Source: Pseudomonadota bacterium (GTDB lineage: Bacteria > Desulfobacterota > Desulfovibrionia > Desulfovibrionales > Desulfovibrionaceae). From it: a DNA stretch of 17,024 nucleotides. Both the position numbers and the translations under genes were made by a program. The stretch spans positions 1-17,024 of the forward strand of contig JAEXRD010000085.1 in the NCBI GenBank assembly GCA_023438245.1, written 5' to 3'. How positions within the stretch are numbered: position 1 is the stretch's first letter; each line of letters starts with the position of its first letter. Shown here one piece after another: positions 6,213 through 14,750 of the stretch. The notes below the pieces were generated by a model, which was not told the origin of the DNA, searched no databases, and saw only the letters and a list, made by a program, of their open reading frames with translations.

Positions 6213-8987
6213 ATGGCCAAGAAGAAGCGGCCCGGCCCGGCCGGCAAAGGACCGGCCACCAAGAGCGCGCCCCAGAAAGTCCAGGCCCCTCCGGCCCGGT
6301 CGGCCAAGGCCCACCCGCGCGCGGGCCAGAACCTCGTGGAGCTGTTCAGCCAGGCCGAGATGCTCGCCCACGAGGGCGACCCGGCCAAGGTGCGCGCCCT
6401 GTACGACAAATGGCTGGCGGCCAACCCCGGCCACCCGCTGGCCCACGCCGCGCTGTTCAACCAGGGCTGCTCCCAGATGAACGCCGCGCCCGAGGTGGCC
6501 GAGGCCTGCTTCCGCGAGGCCCTGCGCCTGCTGCCGAATTTCCTCCAGGCCCGCTACAACCTGGGCACCACCCTGGAGCGCCTGGGCCGCATCCCCGAGA
6601 CCCTGGAGGCCTGGAGCCACCTCACCGCCCTGCCCGACGCCTCCACCGGCCTGGAGCGCGAGATGCTGCTCTACGGCCTGAACCACTCCGGCCGCGTGCT
6701 GGAGCAGCAGCGCCGCTTCCGCGAGGCCGAACAGATGCTGGCGCGCAGCCTGCGCGTGGACCCCACCCAGCGCAAGGTCATCCACCACTGGGTGCACCTG
6801 CGCCAGAAGCAGTGCGCCTGGCCGGTGTTCGCCGAGCTGCCCGGCCTGGACGCCGCCGCCATGCGCGGGGCCACCTCGGCCCTGGCCATGCTCGACGTCA
6901 CCGACGACCCCGAGGTGCAGCTCTCCGCCGCGCACCGCTTCGTGGCCGAGCACATAACCCCCGGCCTGGAGCCCCTGGCCAGGCCCGGCGGGTACGGCCA
7001 CAAGCGCCTGCGCATCGGCTATCTTTCCTCCGACCTGTGCCTGCACCCGGTGGCCATGCTCATGGTGGAGCTGTTCGAGCGCCACCACCGCGACAGGGTG
7101 GAGGTGTACGGCTACTGCTGGAGCCGCGAGGACGGCTCGGACCTGCGCCGCCGGGTCATCGCCGCGCTGGACCGCCACGTGCCCATCGGCCAGATGAACG
7201 ACGAGCAGGCCGCCCTGCGCATCCGCGCCGACGAGATCGACGTGCTCATCGACCTGCACGGCCCCACCGCCGGGGCCAGGCCGAACATCCTGGCCCGCCG
7301 CCCGGCGCTGGTGCAGGCCAGCTACCTGGGCTTTCCCGGCACCAGCGGCATGCCCTGCATTGACTACGTGCTGTGCGACCGCAGCGTGCTGCCCGAGGCC
7401 ACCCTGCCCTTCATGACCGAGAAGCCGCTCTACCTGCCGGAGGTCTTCCAGGTCTGCGACACGCGGCGTGTGGCCAGCCCCGCGCCCAGCCGCGCCTCCT
7501 GCGGGCTGCCGGAAACCGGCGCGGTATTCTGCGTGTTCAACAACAGCCACAAGATCACCCCGGAGCTGTTCGGGGCCTGGCTCAACATTTTGACGCGCAC
7601 CCCGGGCAGCGTGCTCTGGCTGGTGGCCGACGACCCCAGCGTGCGCGAGAACCTGACCCGCGAGGCCGAGGCGCGCGGACTGGCCGGGCGGCTCATCTTC
7701 GCCCCCCGCGCCGCCCCGCCGGACTACCTGGCCCGGTACGCCACCGCCGACCTGTTCCTGGACTGCTTCCCCTTCAACGGCGGCACCACGGCCAACGACG
7801 CGCTGTACATGAACCTGCCCATCGTGACGCTTGAGGGCCGGGCCTTCGCCTCGCGCATGGCCGGGGCGCTGCTGAAGCACCTGGGCCTGGGGGAGCTGGT
7901 GGCCGGCACCCTGCGGCAGTACGAGGACCTGGCCGTGGAGCTGGGGGGCGACCCCGAGCGCCTGGCCGCCCTGCGCCGGCATCTGGCCCAAGCGAGGGCG
8001 GGCGCGGCCCTGTTCGACACCGGCCGCCAGGCCGGACACATCGAGGACCTGCTCTGCGCCGCCCACGCCGAGGCCGTGGAGCGCACCAGGGGGCAAGCCG
8101 CGCCCGAAGCCGCCGCCACAGCGCCCGCCCAGGCCCGGGCCCCGGTCCAGACCCCCGGGGCCGCGCACCTGGAGCGCGAGCCGGACGTGCCCCTGTACCA
8201 CATCGCCTACTCCGAAGAGACCCTGCGCGACACCCCGCCGGGCTACCGCGCGCTGGACAACCTGGACAGCCCGCGCAACGACTGGCGCGAATTCTGGCCC
8301 ATCCGCAACTTCCTCAAGACCGAAGCCCTCGACGACGGGGCCTTCTACGGCTTCTTCTCCCCGCGCTTCCAGGAGAAGACGGGCCTGACGGCGGCGCACG
8401 TGCGCGGCTTCGTGCGCGAACATGCGGCCCAGGCCGACGTGTTCACCTTCAGCCCCCAGCCGGACATGAGCGCCTTCTTCCTGAACATCTTCGAGCAGGG
8501 CGAGGTGTTCCACCCGGGGCTGCTGGAGGCCAGCCGGGGCTTCCTGCGCGCCGCCGGGCTGGGCGTGGACGTGGGCAGCCTGGTCATGGACTCGCGCCAG
8601 ATCGTGTTCAGCAACTACCTGGTGGCGCGCCCGGCGTTCTGGCGGCAGTGGCTGGCCCTGGCCGACAGGCTGTTCGAGGTCTGCGAGGGCGACGGGCCCG
8701 AGCACGCCGAACTGCGGGCCCTGCTCACCGGGGAGACGACCTACAAGGGCGCGGTGCAGCGCAAGGTCTTCGTGCAGGAGCGCCTGGCCTCGCTCATCCT
8801 GACCATCCAGCCGCAGTGGCGGGTGAAGGCCTACAACACCTTCGCCTGCGCCTGGTCGGGCACGCCGCTCAACCAGTTCAAGCACGAGGCCGTGGTCAGC
8901 GACGCGCTCAAGATCGCCATGCGCGAGCACGGCTTCAAGGACTACATGGACGCCTACAGCGCCATCCGCGACAAGCTGCGGGGCTAG
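6213..8987 (+). CDS. TPR / GT41 (OGT-SPINDLY type) glycosyltransferase fused to an uncharacterised C-terminal domain
   Basis: ATG 6213 has GGAGG eight bases upstream and gives 924 residues; the frame is open far upstream, but that is antisense to other genes. Order: a basic, Pro/Ala-rich N-terminus (1-40), TPR-like helical repeats (about 72-184), and a GT41 catalytic region (about 264-615). The catalytic hallmarks are IGYLSSD with His278-Pro, DLHGPTAGARP (347-357), YLGFPGTSG (371-379), FNNSHK with Lys447 (equivalent to the UDP-binding Lys of human OGT) and DCFPFNGGTTAND (517-529). A Pro/Ala linker (622-655) follows, then a distinct domain (658-924) with GFFSPRFQEKTG (713-724) and FSNYLVARPAFWRQW (799-813), which I cannot name. 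GT41 enzymes put a sugar from a nucleotide-sugar onto Ser/Thr of cytoplasmic proteins. First gene of the plus-strand operon. Likely a protein O-glycosyltransferase; the sugar and acceptor are unknown. Confidence 0.9.
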   Translation: MAKKKRPGPAGKGPATKSAPQKVQAPPARSAKAHPRAGQNLVELFSQAEMLAHEGDPAKVRALYDKWLAANPGHPLAHAALFNQGCSQMNAAPEVAEACFREALRLLPNFLQARYNLGTTLERLGRIPETLEAWSHLTALPDASTGLEREMLLYGLNHSGRVLEQQRRFREAEQMLARSLRVDPTQRKVIHHWVHLRQKQCAWPVFAELPGLDAAAMRGATSALAMLDVTDDPEVQLSAAHRFVAEHITPGLEPLARPGGYGHKRLRIGYLSSDLCLHPVAMLMVELFERHHRDRVEVYGYCWSREDGSDLRRRVIAALDRHVPIGQMNDEQAALRIRADEIDVLIDLHGPTAGARPNILARRPALVQASYLGFPGTSGMPCIDYVLCDRSVLPEATLPFMTEKPLYLPEVFQVCDTRRVASPAPSRASCGLPETGAVFCVFNNSHKITPELFGAWLNILTRTPGSVLWLVADDPSVRENLTREAEARGLAGRLIFAPRAAPPDYLARYATADLFLDCFPFNGGTTANDALYMNLPIVTLEGRAFASRMAGALLKHLGLGELVAGTLRQYEDLAVELGGDPERLAALRRHLAQARAGAALFDTGRQAGHIEDLLCAAHAEAVERTRGQAAPEAAATAPAQARAPVQTPGAAHLEREPDVPLYHIAYSEETLRDTPPGYRALDNLDSPRNDWREFWPIRNFLKTEALDDGAFYGFFSPRFQEKTGLTAAHVRGFVREHAAQADVFTFSPQPDMSAFFLNIFEQGEVFHPGLLEASRGFLRAAGLGVDVGSLVMDSRQIVFSNYLVARPAFWRQWLALADRLFEVCEGDGPEHAELRALLTGETTYKGAVQRKVFVQERLASLILTIQPQWRVKAYNTFACAWSGTPLNQFKHEAVVSDALKIAMREHGFKDYMDAYSAIRDKLRG

Positions 8988-9054
8988 GGGCGCAAGCAAG
9001 ACCCGGTGGGGAATGGCGCCCCGGCGTCGAACGCAACCAGAAGGACGCAACACC

Positions 9055-10206
9055 ATGAGCACGCAGGGCAACAACCCGGCAGACCGTGATGGCAAGCCGC
9101 CGCTGTACGTGACCAGGCCCTTCATGCCCCCGCTCCAGGAGTTCATTCCCTATCTGGAGCAGATCTGGGCCAACGGCTGGCTGACCAACAACGGCCCGCT
9201 GCATGAGCAGTTCGAGGAGGAGCTGGCCCGCTACCTGGGCGTGGAGCACTTGAGCCTGTTCTCCAACGGCACCCTGGCGCTCATCACCGCGCTGCAGGCC
9301 CTGCGCATCACCGGCGAGGTCATCACCACGCCCTTCAGCTTCGTGGCCACCAGCCACTCGCTCATCTGGAACGGCATCCAGCCCGTGTTCGTGGACATCG
9401 ACCCGCGCACCTGCAACCTGGACCCGGCCAAGATCGAGGCGGCCATCACCCCGCGCACCACGGCCATCCTACCCGTGCACGTGTACGGCACCCCCTGCGA
9501 CACCGGGGAGATCGGACGCATCGCCGACACCTACGGCCTCAAGGTCATCTACGACGCGGCCCACGCCTTCTCCGTGACCCAGGGCGGCCAGTCCGTGCTG
9601 GCCCACGGCGACCTCTCGGTCCTGAGCTTCCACGCCACCAAGGTCTTCACCACCTTCGAGGGCGGGGCCATCATCTGCCAGGACAAGAAGACCAAGGCGC
9701 GCATCGACCACCTGAAGAATTTCGGCATCGCCGACGAGACCACGGTCATCGCACCGGGCATCAACGCCAAGCTCAACGAGGTGCAGGCGGCCTTCGGCCT
9801 GCTGCAGCTGAAGCACGTGGACGACCTCATCCAGGCCAGAAAGCGCATCGATCAGCGCTACCGCGAGGCCCTGGCGGAGGTGCCCGGCCTGACGTTGCCG
9901 GCCCCTCCCGGGCCGGACCGCAAGAGCAACTACGGCTACTTCCCCGTGCTCATCGAGGAAGGCTACCCCATGAGCCGCGACGAGCTGTACGACCGGCTGC
10001 GCGCCCACGGCATCTTCGCGCGGCGCTACTTCTACCCGCTCATCAGCTCCTTCCCCATGTACCGGGGGCTGGCCTCGGCCCGGCCGGAGAACCTGCCCGT
10101 GGCGAACAGCGTGGCCCGGCGCATCCTGTGCCTGCCCATCTACCCCACCCTCACCGACGAGCAGCACGGCCAGATCTGCCAGCTCGTGCGCACCATGCCC
10201 GGCTAG
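9055..10206 (+). CDS. DegT/DnrJ/EryC1/StrS-family PLP-dependent sugar aminotransferase
   Basis: ATG 9055 is chosen because AAGGA sits nine bases upstream; the in-frame ATG at 9013 would add 14 non-conserved residues. The 383-residue product has the family hallmarks: FSNGTLAL (69-76) for phosphate binding, YDAAHAF with Asp167 facing the pyridine nitrogen, and SFHATK with Lys196 as the expected PLP Schiff-base lysine, followed by EGGAI. The N-terminus VTRPFMPPLQEF...WLTNNGP resembles VioA-like enzymes that aminate dTDP-4-keto-6-deoxyglucose. It would therefore make a nucleotide-activated amino-deoxy sugar in the cytoplasm from a keto sugar produced elsewhere; no dehydratase is in the window. 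Sugar specificity (C3 or C4 amination) cannot be fixed by reading. It sits 67 bases after the GT41 gene and 21 before the next, in one operon. Confidence 0.92.
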   Translation: MSTQGNNPADRDGKPPLYVTRPFMPPLQEFIPYLEQIWANGWLTNNGPLHEQFEEELARYLGVEHLSLFSNGTLALITALQALRITGEVITTPFSFVATSHSLIWNGIQPVFVDIDPRTCNLDPAKIEAAITPRTTAILPVHVYGTPCDTGEIGRIADTYGLKVIYDAAHAFSVTQGGQSVLAHGDLSVLSFHATKVFTTFEGGAIICQDKKTKARIDHLKNFGIADETTVIAPGINAKLNEVQAAFGLLQLKHVDDLIQARKRIDQRYREALAEVPGLTLPAPPGPDRKSNYGYFPVLIEEGYPMSRDELYDRLRAHGIFARRYFYPLISSFPMYRGLASARPENLPVANSVARRILCLPIYPTLTDEQHGQICQLVRTMPG

Positions 10207-10227
10207 CGCCCGGCCAGGAGGACTTTC

Positions 10228-11565
10228 ATGGACCCCACGCTCCTGCACCTGGGCTGCGGCAAGCGCCTGCTGCCGGGCTTCATCAACGTGGATGCCGAGC
10301 CCGGCGCGGACATGCAGCTGGACCTGACCCAGCCCCTGCCCTGGCCGGACAATTCCATCGACGGCATCTACTCCGAGCACTTCATCCAGCGGCTGACCCA
10401 GGCCCAGGGCATCGCCCTGCTGCACGAGTGCCGGCGCGTGCTCAAGACCGGCGGGGTCATGCGCATCTCCACGCCCGACCTGGCCGAGACCGTGCGCGAC
10501 TACGTGAACGACTACGAGCACCCGGAGTTCGCCCGCTTCGGCATGCCCTGGACAGCCAACCGCTGCGAGCGGCTGAACATGTCCATGCGCTGGTGGGGCC
10601 ACCAGTGGGTGTACGACGAGGAGGAGCTGACCCGGCTGGGCCGCATGGTGGGGCTCAAGCTGCTGGGCCGCTACGCCCACGGCGAAAGCCCGCACGTGGT
10701 GCTGCGGGGCCTGGAGCACCGCCAGTACCCGGCCCTGATCCTGGAGTTCCAGAAGCCCGTGCGCAGGCTGGGCCCGGACGAAAAGCCGCTGGTGACCATC
10801 GCCATCCCGGCCTACAACCCGCGCTTCTTCCGCCAGGCGCTCCAGAGCGCCGTGGACCAGACCTACACGAACCTGGACATTCTGGTCGGCGACGACTGCC
10901 CCGGCACCGGAATCGAGGAGATCACCGCCGAGCTGGCCGCCTCCGATCCGCGCATCCGCTATTACCGCAACCCGCCGGAGATCGCGCGCAAGAACTACGG
11001 TCGCAACAACTACGTCAACTGCTACCGCATGGCCAAGGCGGACTTCCTCAAGTTCCTGAACGACGACGACACCCTGGCCCCCAACTGCGTGGAGCGCCTG
11101 CTGGACTGCTTTCGCCTGGTCGAGGGCATCACCCTGGCCACTTCCAAGCGCCAGCAGATCGACCAGGAGGGCAACCTGCTGCCGGACATGAGCGCCACCG
11201 CCGCGCTGGTCACGTCCAACTCCATCATCGAGGGCCTCTCCCTGGGCAGCACCATCCTGTCCTCGGGGGTGAACTACGTGGGCGAGCCCACCACCGTGCT
11301 GTTCCGCAAGTCCGACGTGGACGACATCAAGCCCGATCCCATGTCCATGGACCGCAAGGAGATGATCGGCGTCACCGACGTGACCCTGTGGCTGAACCTG
11401 CTGGCCCGGGGCAACGCCGTGTACCTCACCGAGCCCCTGAGCACCCTGCGCCGGCACAACCAGCAGGTGGCCGAGCTGCATCCCGACCTCATCCCCGAGC
11501 ATTCGCTGCCCGGCTGGCAGTGGATCAGGAACGCCTGGCTGCGCCGGGGGCTGTGGAAGACATGA
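10228..11565 (+). CDS. Bifunctional SAM-dependent methyltransferase - GT2 glycosyltransferase
   Basis: The 445-residue product joins two enzymes. Residues 1-170 are a class I methyltransferase: LHLGCG (6-11) is the SAM-binding motif, followed by GFINVDAEPGADMQLDL, FPD-like PWPDNSID (38-45) and RVLKTGGVMRISTPDL (70-85). Residues about 187-430 are a family 2 glycosyltransferase: PLVTIAIPAYN (187-197), ILVGDDCPG (218-226) and the metal-binding NDDD (278-281), with an inverting GT-A fold expected. No membrane helices are seen, so it probably acts at the cytoplasmic face. AGGAGG lies six bases before ATG 10228. The fusion suggests that a sugar is methylated and added, or that chain growth and capping are coupled. 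Methyl acceptor and sugar donor are unknown. Domain assignment is firm; the frame is continuous with no sign of a sequencing join. Confidence 0.9.
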   Translation: MDPTLLHLGCGKRLLPGFINVDAEPGADMQLDLTQPLPWPDNSIDGIYSEHFIQRLTQAQGIALLHECRRVLKTGGVMRISTPDLAETVRDYVNDYEHPEFARFGMPWTANRCERLNMSMRWWGHQWVYDEEELTRLGRMVGLKLLGRYAHGESPHVVLRGLEHRQYPALILEFQKPVRRLGPDEKPLVTIAIPAYNPRFFRQALQSAVDQTYTNLDILVGDDCPGTGIEEITAELAASDPRIRYYRNPPEIARKNYGRNNYVNCYRMAKADFLKFLNDDDTLAPNCVERLLDCFRLVEGITLATSKRQQIDQEGNLLPDMSATAALVTSNSIIEGLSLGSTILSSGVNYVGEPTTVLFRKSDVDDIKPDPMSMDRKEMIGVTDVTLWLNLLARGNAVYLTEPLSTLRRHNQQVAELHPDLIPEHSLPGWQWIRNAWLRRGLWKT

Positions 11566-11669
11566 GGCCGGGCCGGGCGCGGAGACCTCGTCCGGGCTCC
11601 GGCTGTGGACGGGCGGACGATTTGTAGGATACACGGGGACAAGAGCCCAAAGGCGCCAGGGGAGACAGG

Positions 11670-12326
11670 ATGAAGTTGGGGATTTACGGGGCCGGAGGCC
11701 TGGGACGGGAGGTGTACGACCTCGCCCTGCGCTGCGATGCCCACACGCCGCGCTGGGAGTCCTTCTTTTTTGTGGATGACACCATCACGCAGGAGACCTG
11801 GCTGCGCGGGCAGCCCGTGTACACCCTGGCCCAGGCCCGGGCCGCCTGCCCGCCCGGCGCAGCCGAGCTGGTGGTGGCCGTGGGCGACCCGGCCCTGCGC
11901 AGAATCCTCTGGGACAACGCCGTGGGCCAGGGCTACCGCATGGCCACGCTGGTCAGCCCGGAGGTGCGCATGTCCAGCGGGGTGGAGCTGGGCGAGGGGG
12001 CCATCGTCCACGATGTGGACTTCCTGTCCTGCGACACGCGGATAGGGCGCAACACCGCCCTGCTGCCGGGCTCCATGGTGGGCCACGACACGGTCATCGG
12101 GGACCACTGCGTGCTCTCCCTCGGGGCCACGGTGTGCGGGCGCTGCTCCATCGGGCACGGCGCGTACATCGCCGCGGGCGCAACGGTGAAGGAGCGGGTG
12201 AGCGTCGGCGAAGACGCCGTGGTGGCCCTGGGCGCGGTGGCTTTTGCCGATGTCCCCGACGGCTGCATCACCATGGGCAACCCCGCCCGCGTCATCCAGC
12301 GCAAGACCGGCCCGATCTTCAAATAG
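11670..12326 (+). CDS. NeuD/PglD-type sugar O- or N-acyltransferase
   Basis: The 218-residue protein starts with a Rossmann-like sugar-binding segment (IYGAGGLGREV, 5-15). It continues with a left-handed beta-helix of hexapeptide repeats (about 94-190: GVELGEGAIV, ARIG-like TRIGRNTALL, TVIGDHCVLS, CSIGHGAYIA, VSVGEDAVVA). It ends with the usual GNPARVI motif (203-209). His139 in VGHDTVIG matches the catalytic base of PglD. Such trimeric enzymes acylate nucleotide-bound amino sugars (PglD) or sialic acids (NeuD), normally from acetyl-CoA. With a sugar aminotransferase upstream and an acyl carrier protein downstream, it could N-acylate the new amino group with a non-acetyl acyl donor (inference). 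GGGAG lies close before ATG 11670. A 104-base gap precedes it, with a GC-rich imperfect hairpin and an AT-richer patch (11621-11634) that might hold an internal promoter; evidence for that is weak. Confidence 0.9.
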   Translation: MKLGIYGAGGLGREVYDLALRCDAHTPRWESFFFVDDTITQETWLRGQPVYTLAQARAACPPGAAELVVAVGDPALRRILWDNAVGQGYRMATLVSPEVRMSSGVELGEGAIVHDVDFLSCDTRIGRNTALLPGSMVGHDTVIGDHCVLSLGATVCGRCSIGHGAYIAAGATVKERVSVGEDAVVALGAVAFADVPDGCITMGNPARVIQRKTGPIFK

Positions 12327-12357
12327 CGCCACCGCGAACCCCTCGGAGGGCTGAAAC

Positions 12358-13101
12358 ATGTTACTGGAAGGCAAGACAGCGCTCATCACCGGCTGCTCCC
12401 GCGGCATCGGCCGGAGCATCGCCCTTGCATACGCGCGCCAGGGCGCCACGGTGTGGGCCAATGCCCGCCAGGAGGGCTCGCTGGCAGGCTTGATGCAAGA
12501 CGCCGATGAGCAGGCCTGCGCCGGGAAAATTGTGCCCGCATATTTCGACGTCGCCGACCGCCAGGCCGTGAGGAACTGCTTCCTGCGCATCAAGAAGGAG
12601 GCCGGGCGGCTGGACGTGCTGGTGAACAACGCCGGCGTCATGAAGGACGCCCTCATCGGCATGATCTCCGACGAGGACCTGCGGGCCACCTTCGACGTCA
12701 ACGTTTTCGCGGTGGTGCACATGATCCAGTACGCGGCGAAGCTCATGACCAGCCAGGGTTCCGGCAGCATCATCAACCTGGCCAGCGTGGTGGCCATACG
12801 GGGCAACCGGGGCCACATGGCCTATTCGGCCTCCAAGGGCGCGGTGATCTCGCTGACCAAGACCGCGTCCTGCGAACTCTCCCCCAGGGGCATCCGGGTC
12901 AATGCGGTGGCGCCGGGCGTCATCGACACGGACATGTACCGCAGCGCCCCGCCCGCCGCGCAGTCGCACCTGCTGGGCCAGGTCGGCATGGGAAAGGTGG
13001 GCAGCCCGGAGGACGTGGCCAATGCCTGCGTGTTCCTAGGCTCGGACTTGTCCAGCTACGTTTCCGGGCAGGTTCTCGGCGTGGACGGCGGATATCTTTA
13101 G
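12358..13101 (+). CDS. FabG-like short-chain dehydrogenase/reductase
   Basis: The 247-residue product is a classical SDR. It has the cofactor motif TGCSRGIG (11-18), NNAG (90-93), the catalytic tetrad Asn115, Ser143, Tyr156 and Lys160 (YSASK), and the C-terminal VLGVDGGY ending. Length and motifs match 3-oxoacyl-ACP reductases, which reduce a beta-keto group on an acyl-carrier-bound chain with NADPH; related SDRs reduce keto sugars. An acyl carrier protein starts 14 bases downstream, favouring an acyl-ACP substrate such as a 3-oxobutyryl group becoming 3-hydroxybutyryl (inference). GGAGG lies nine bases before ATG 12358. The beginning of this gene and the next are visibly richer in A/T-ending codons than the rest of the operon. 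Confidence 0.93.
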   Translation: MLLEGKTALITGCSRGIGRSIALAYARQGATVWANARQEGSLAGLMQDADEQACAGKIVPAYFDVADRQAVRNCFLRIKKEAGRLDVLVNNAGVMKDALIGMISDEDLRATFDVNVFAVVHMIQYAAKLMTSQGSGSIINLASVVAIRGNRGHMAYSASKGAVISLTKTASCELSPRGIRVNAVAPGVIDTDMYRSAPPAAQSHLLGQVGMGKVGSPEDVANACVFLGSDLSSYVSGQVLGVDGGYL

Positions 13102-13114
13102 ACAGGAGCGGCAA

Positions 13115-13351
13115 ATGAGCAACACTGAGAAATATTCCAAGATTTTCACGGATCTGTTCGACATCACCCCGGACCAGACGGCCGGGCTGAAGTACCAGGG
13201 CATCCCCGCGTGGGATTCCGTGGGCCACATGCAGCTCGTGGCCGCGCTTGAAGAGGCCTTCGACATCATGCTGGAAACGGACGACATCATCGACCTCAGC
13301 TCGTATGAGGCCGGGAAGGAGATCCTGAAAAAATATGATGTGGAATTTTAG
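13115..13351 (+). CDS. Acyl carrier protein (phosphopantetheine-binding)
   Basis: A 78-residue acidic helical protein with the phosphopantetheine attachment motif WDSVGHMQLV; the modified residue would be Ser35 in D34-S35. AGGAG precedes ATG 13115 by six bases. It is not a typical housekeeping AcpP (that motif is usually GADSLD and the gene sits beside fabF/fabG in a fatty-acid cluster). Instead it is a dedicated carrier lying between an SDR and an AMP-forming ligase, the arrangement used to hold a small acyl or aminoacyl group for modification. Its end overlaps the start of the ligase gene by 17 bases, so the two are probably translationally coupled. Codons such as AAA, ATT and TTT are more frequent here than in flanking genes. 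Confidence 0.92.
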   Translation: MSNTEKYSKIFTDLFDITPDQTAGLKYQGIPAWDSVGHMQLVAALEEAFDIMLETDDIIDLSSYEAGKEILKKYDVEF

Positions 13352-14750
13352 CACCCACGGGGATTCCCCTGCACTGATCGAGGAAGGCGGCCTGGTCCGC
13401 ACCTACGCAGACCTGGAGCGCGAGGGCCAGGCCCTCGTCAAGGCCGTCGGGGGCCGCTGCCTGGTCTTCTGCCTCTGCACCAACACGTCGGGCTCGCTCA
13501 TGGGCTACGCGGCGTTCCTGAACCACCGGGTCGTGCCGCTGCTGCTGGACGAGGAGATGGACCACACCCTCCTGGCCACGCTGTTCACTATCTACAAGCC
13601 CGACTACCTGTGGCGGCCCAAGGGCCGGGACACGGCTTGGGCCAACGGCGAGGCCGTCTACGAGGCCTGGGGCTACGAGCTCGTCAAAACGCCCTTCAGC
13701 CATGCCTACCCCCTGCACGACGACCTCTGCCTGCTGCTGACGACCTCCGGCTCCACGGGCAGCCCCAAGCTGGTGCGGCACACCTACGAGAACCTGCGCG
13801 CCAACATCGCCTCCATCGTCCAATACCTGGAGATCGACGCCACGGAGCGACCCATCACCTCGCTGCCCATGCACTACACCTACGGCCTGTCCATCCTGAA
13901 CACGCACCTGCAGGCCGGGGCGTCCATGATCCTGACCGGGCGCACCGTGATGCAGCGCGAGTTCTGGGACCTGTTCCGCCAGTTCGAGGCCACGTCCATC
14001 GCGGGGGTGCCGTACACCTACGAGATGCTCTACAAGCTGCACTTCCTGCGCATGAAGCTGCCCTCCCTGCGCAGCATGAACCAGGCGGGCGGAAAGCTGG
14101 CGCCGGAGCTGCAGAAGGAGTTCATCGAGTACGCCGCCAAGACCGGCAGGCGCTTCTACGTCATGTACGGCCAGACCGAGGCCTCGCCGCGCATGGGCTA
14201 CCTGCCGTGGGACCGCGCCCAGGACAAGTACGGCTGCATGGGCATCGCCATTCCCGGCGGCGAGTTCGAGCTCATCGACGTGGACGGCAACCCCGTCACC
14301 GAGCCGGACGTGGTGGGCGAGCTCATCTTCCGCGGACCCAACGTCACCCCCGGCTACGCCGAGAAAGGCGAGGACCTGGCCCTGGGCGACGAGCGGAACG
14401 GCGTGCTGGTGACCGGAGACATGGCCAAGCGCGACGCCGAGGGCTTCTACACCATCGTGGGCCGCAAGAAGCGCTTCCTCAAGATCTTCGGCAACCGGGT
14501 GGGCCTGGACGAGACCGAACGCCTGGTCAAGGACTGCTTCCCGGACCTGGACTGCGCCTGCGCGGGCAAGGACAACCTGATGTACGTCTTTGTCACGCGG
14601 GAGGAGTCCTGCGACGAGGTGCGCGCCACGCTTGCCAAAATCACCGGGCTCAACCCGGTGGCCTTCCGCGTGAAGCACCTGGAGCAGATCCCGCAGAATT
14701 CCTCGGGCAAGGTGCTCTACAGCGCGCTGCAGAACCACTACGATGACTGA
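13335..14750 (+). CDS. ANL-superfamily AMP-forming acyl (or aminoacyl) ligase
   Basis: The 471-residue enzyme shows adenylation motifs: P-loop TTSGSTGSPKL (136-146), YGQTE (279-282 region), GDMAKRD (361-367), hinge GRKKRFLKIFGNRVG (376-390) and the C-terminal catalytic Lys459 in NSSGKVLY. It would activate a carboxylic acid with ATP to an acyl-adenylate and pass it to the thiol of the carrier protein immediately upstream (Ser35-phosphopantetheine). The substrate cannot be read from the sequence; the N-terminal domain is short for a fatty-acyl ligase. Two adjacent ATGs (13335, 13338) are possible; AAGGAG lies 13 bases before the first, inside the carrier-protein gene. The 3' end overlaps the LuxE-like gene by eight bases. 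Confidence 0.92.
   Translation: MMWNFSTHGDSPALIEEGGLVRTYADLEREGQALVKAVGGRCLVFCLCTNTSGSLMGYAAFLNHRVVPLLLDEEMDHTLLATLFTIYKPDYLWRPKGRDTAWANGEAVYEAWGYELVKTPFSHAYPLHDDLCLLLTTSGSTGSPKLVRHTYENLRANIASIVQYLEIDATERPITSLPMHYTYGLSILNTHLQAGASMILTGRTVMQREFWDLFRQFEATSIAGVPYTYEMLYKLHFLRMKLPSLRSMNQAGGKLAPELQKEFIEYAAKTGRRFYVMYGQTEASPRMGYLPWDRAQDKYGCMGIAIPGGEFELIDVDGNPVTEPDVVGELIFRGPNVTPGYAEKGEDLALGDERNGVLVTGDMAKRDAEGFYTIVGRKKRFLKIFGNRVGLDETERLVKDCFPDLDCACAGKDNLMYVFVTREESCDEVRATLAKITGLNPVAFRVKHLEQIPQNSSGKVLYSALQNHYDD

Noticed and set aside
6192..9146. Minus-strand 984-residue open frame antisense to the GT41 gene
   Set aside because: Low-complexity product with no recognisable motif; explained by codon bias of the real gene on the plus strand.
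11566..11669. Terminator or internal promoter in the 104-base gap before the NeuD-like gene
   Set aside because: The hairpin is imperfect and has no T-tract; the TAGGAT -10-like element has no acceptable -35 at proper spacing. Left as a possibility only.
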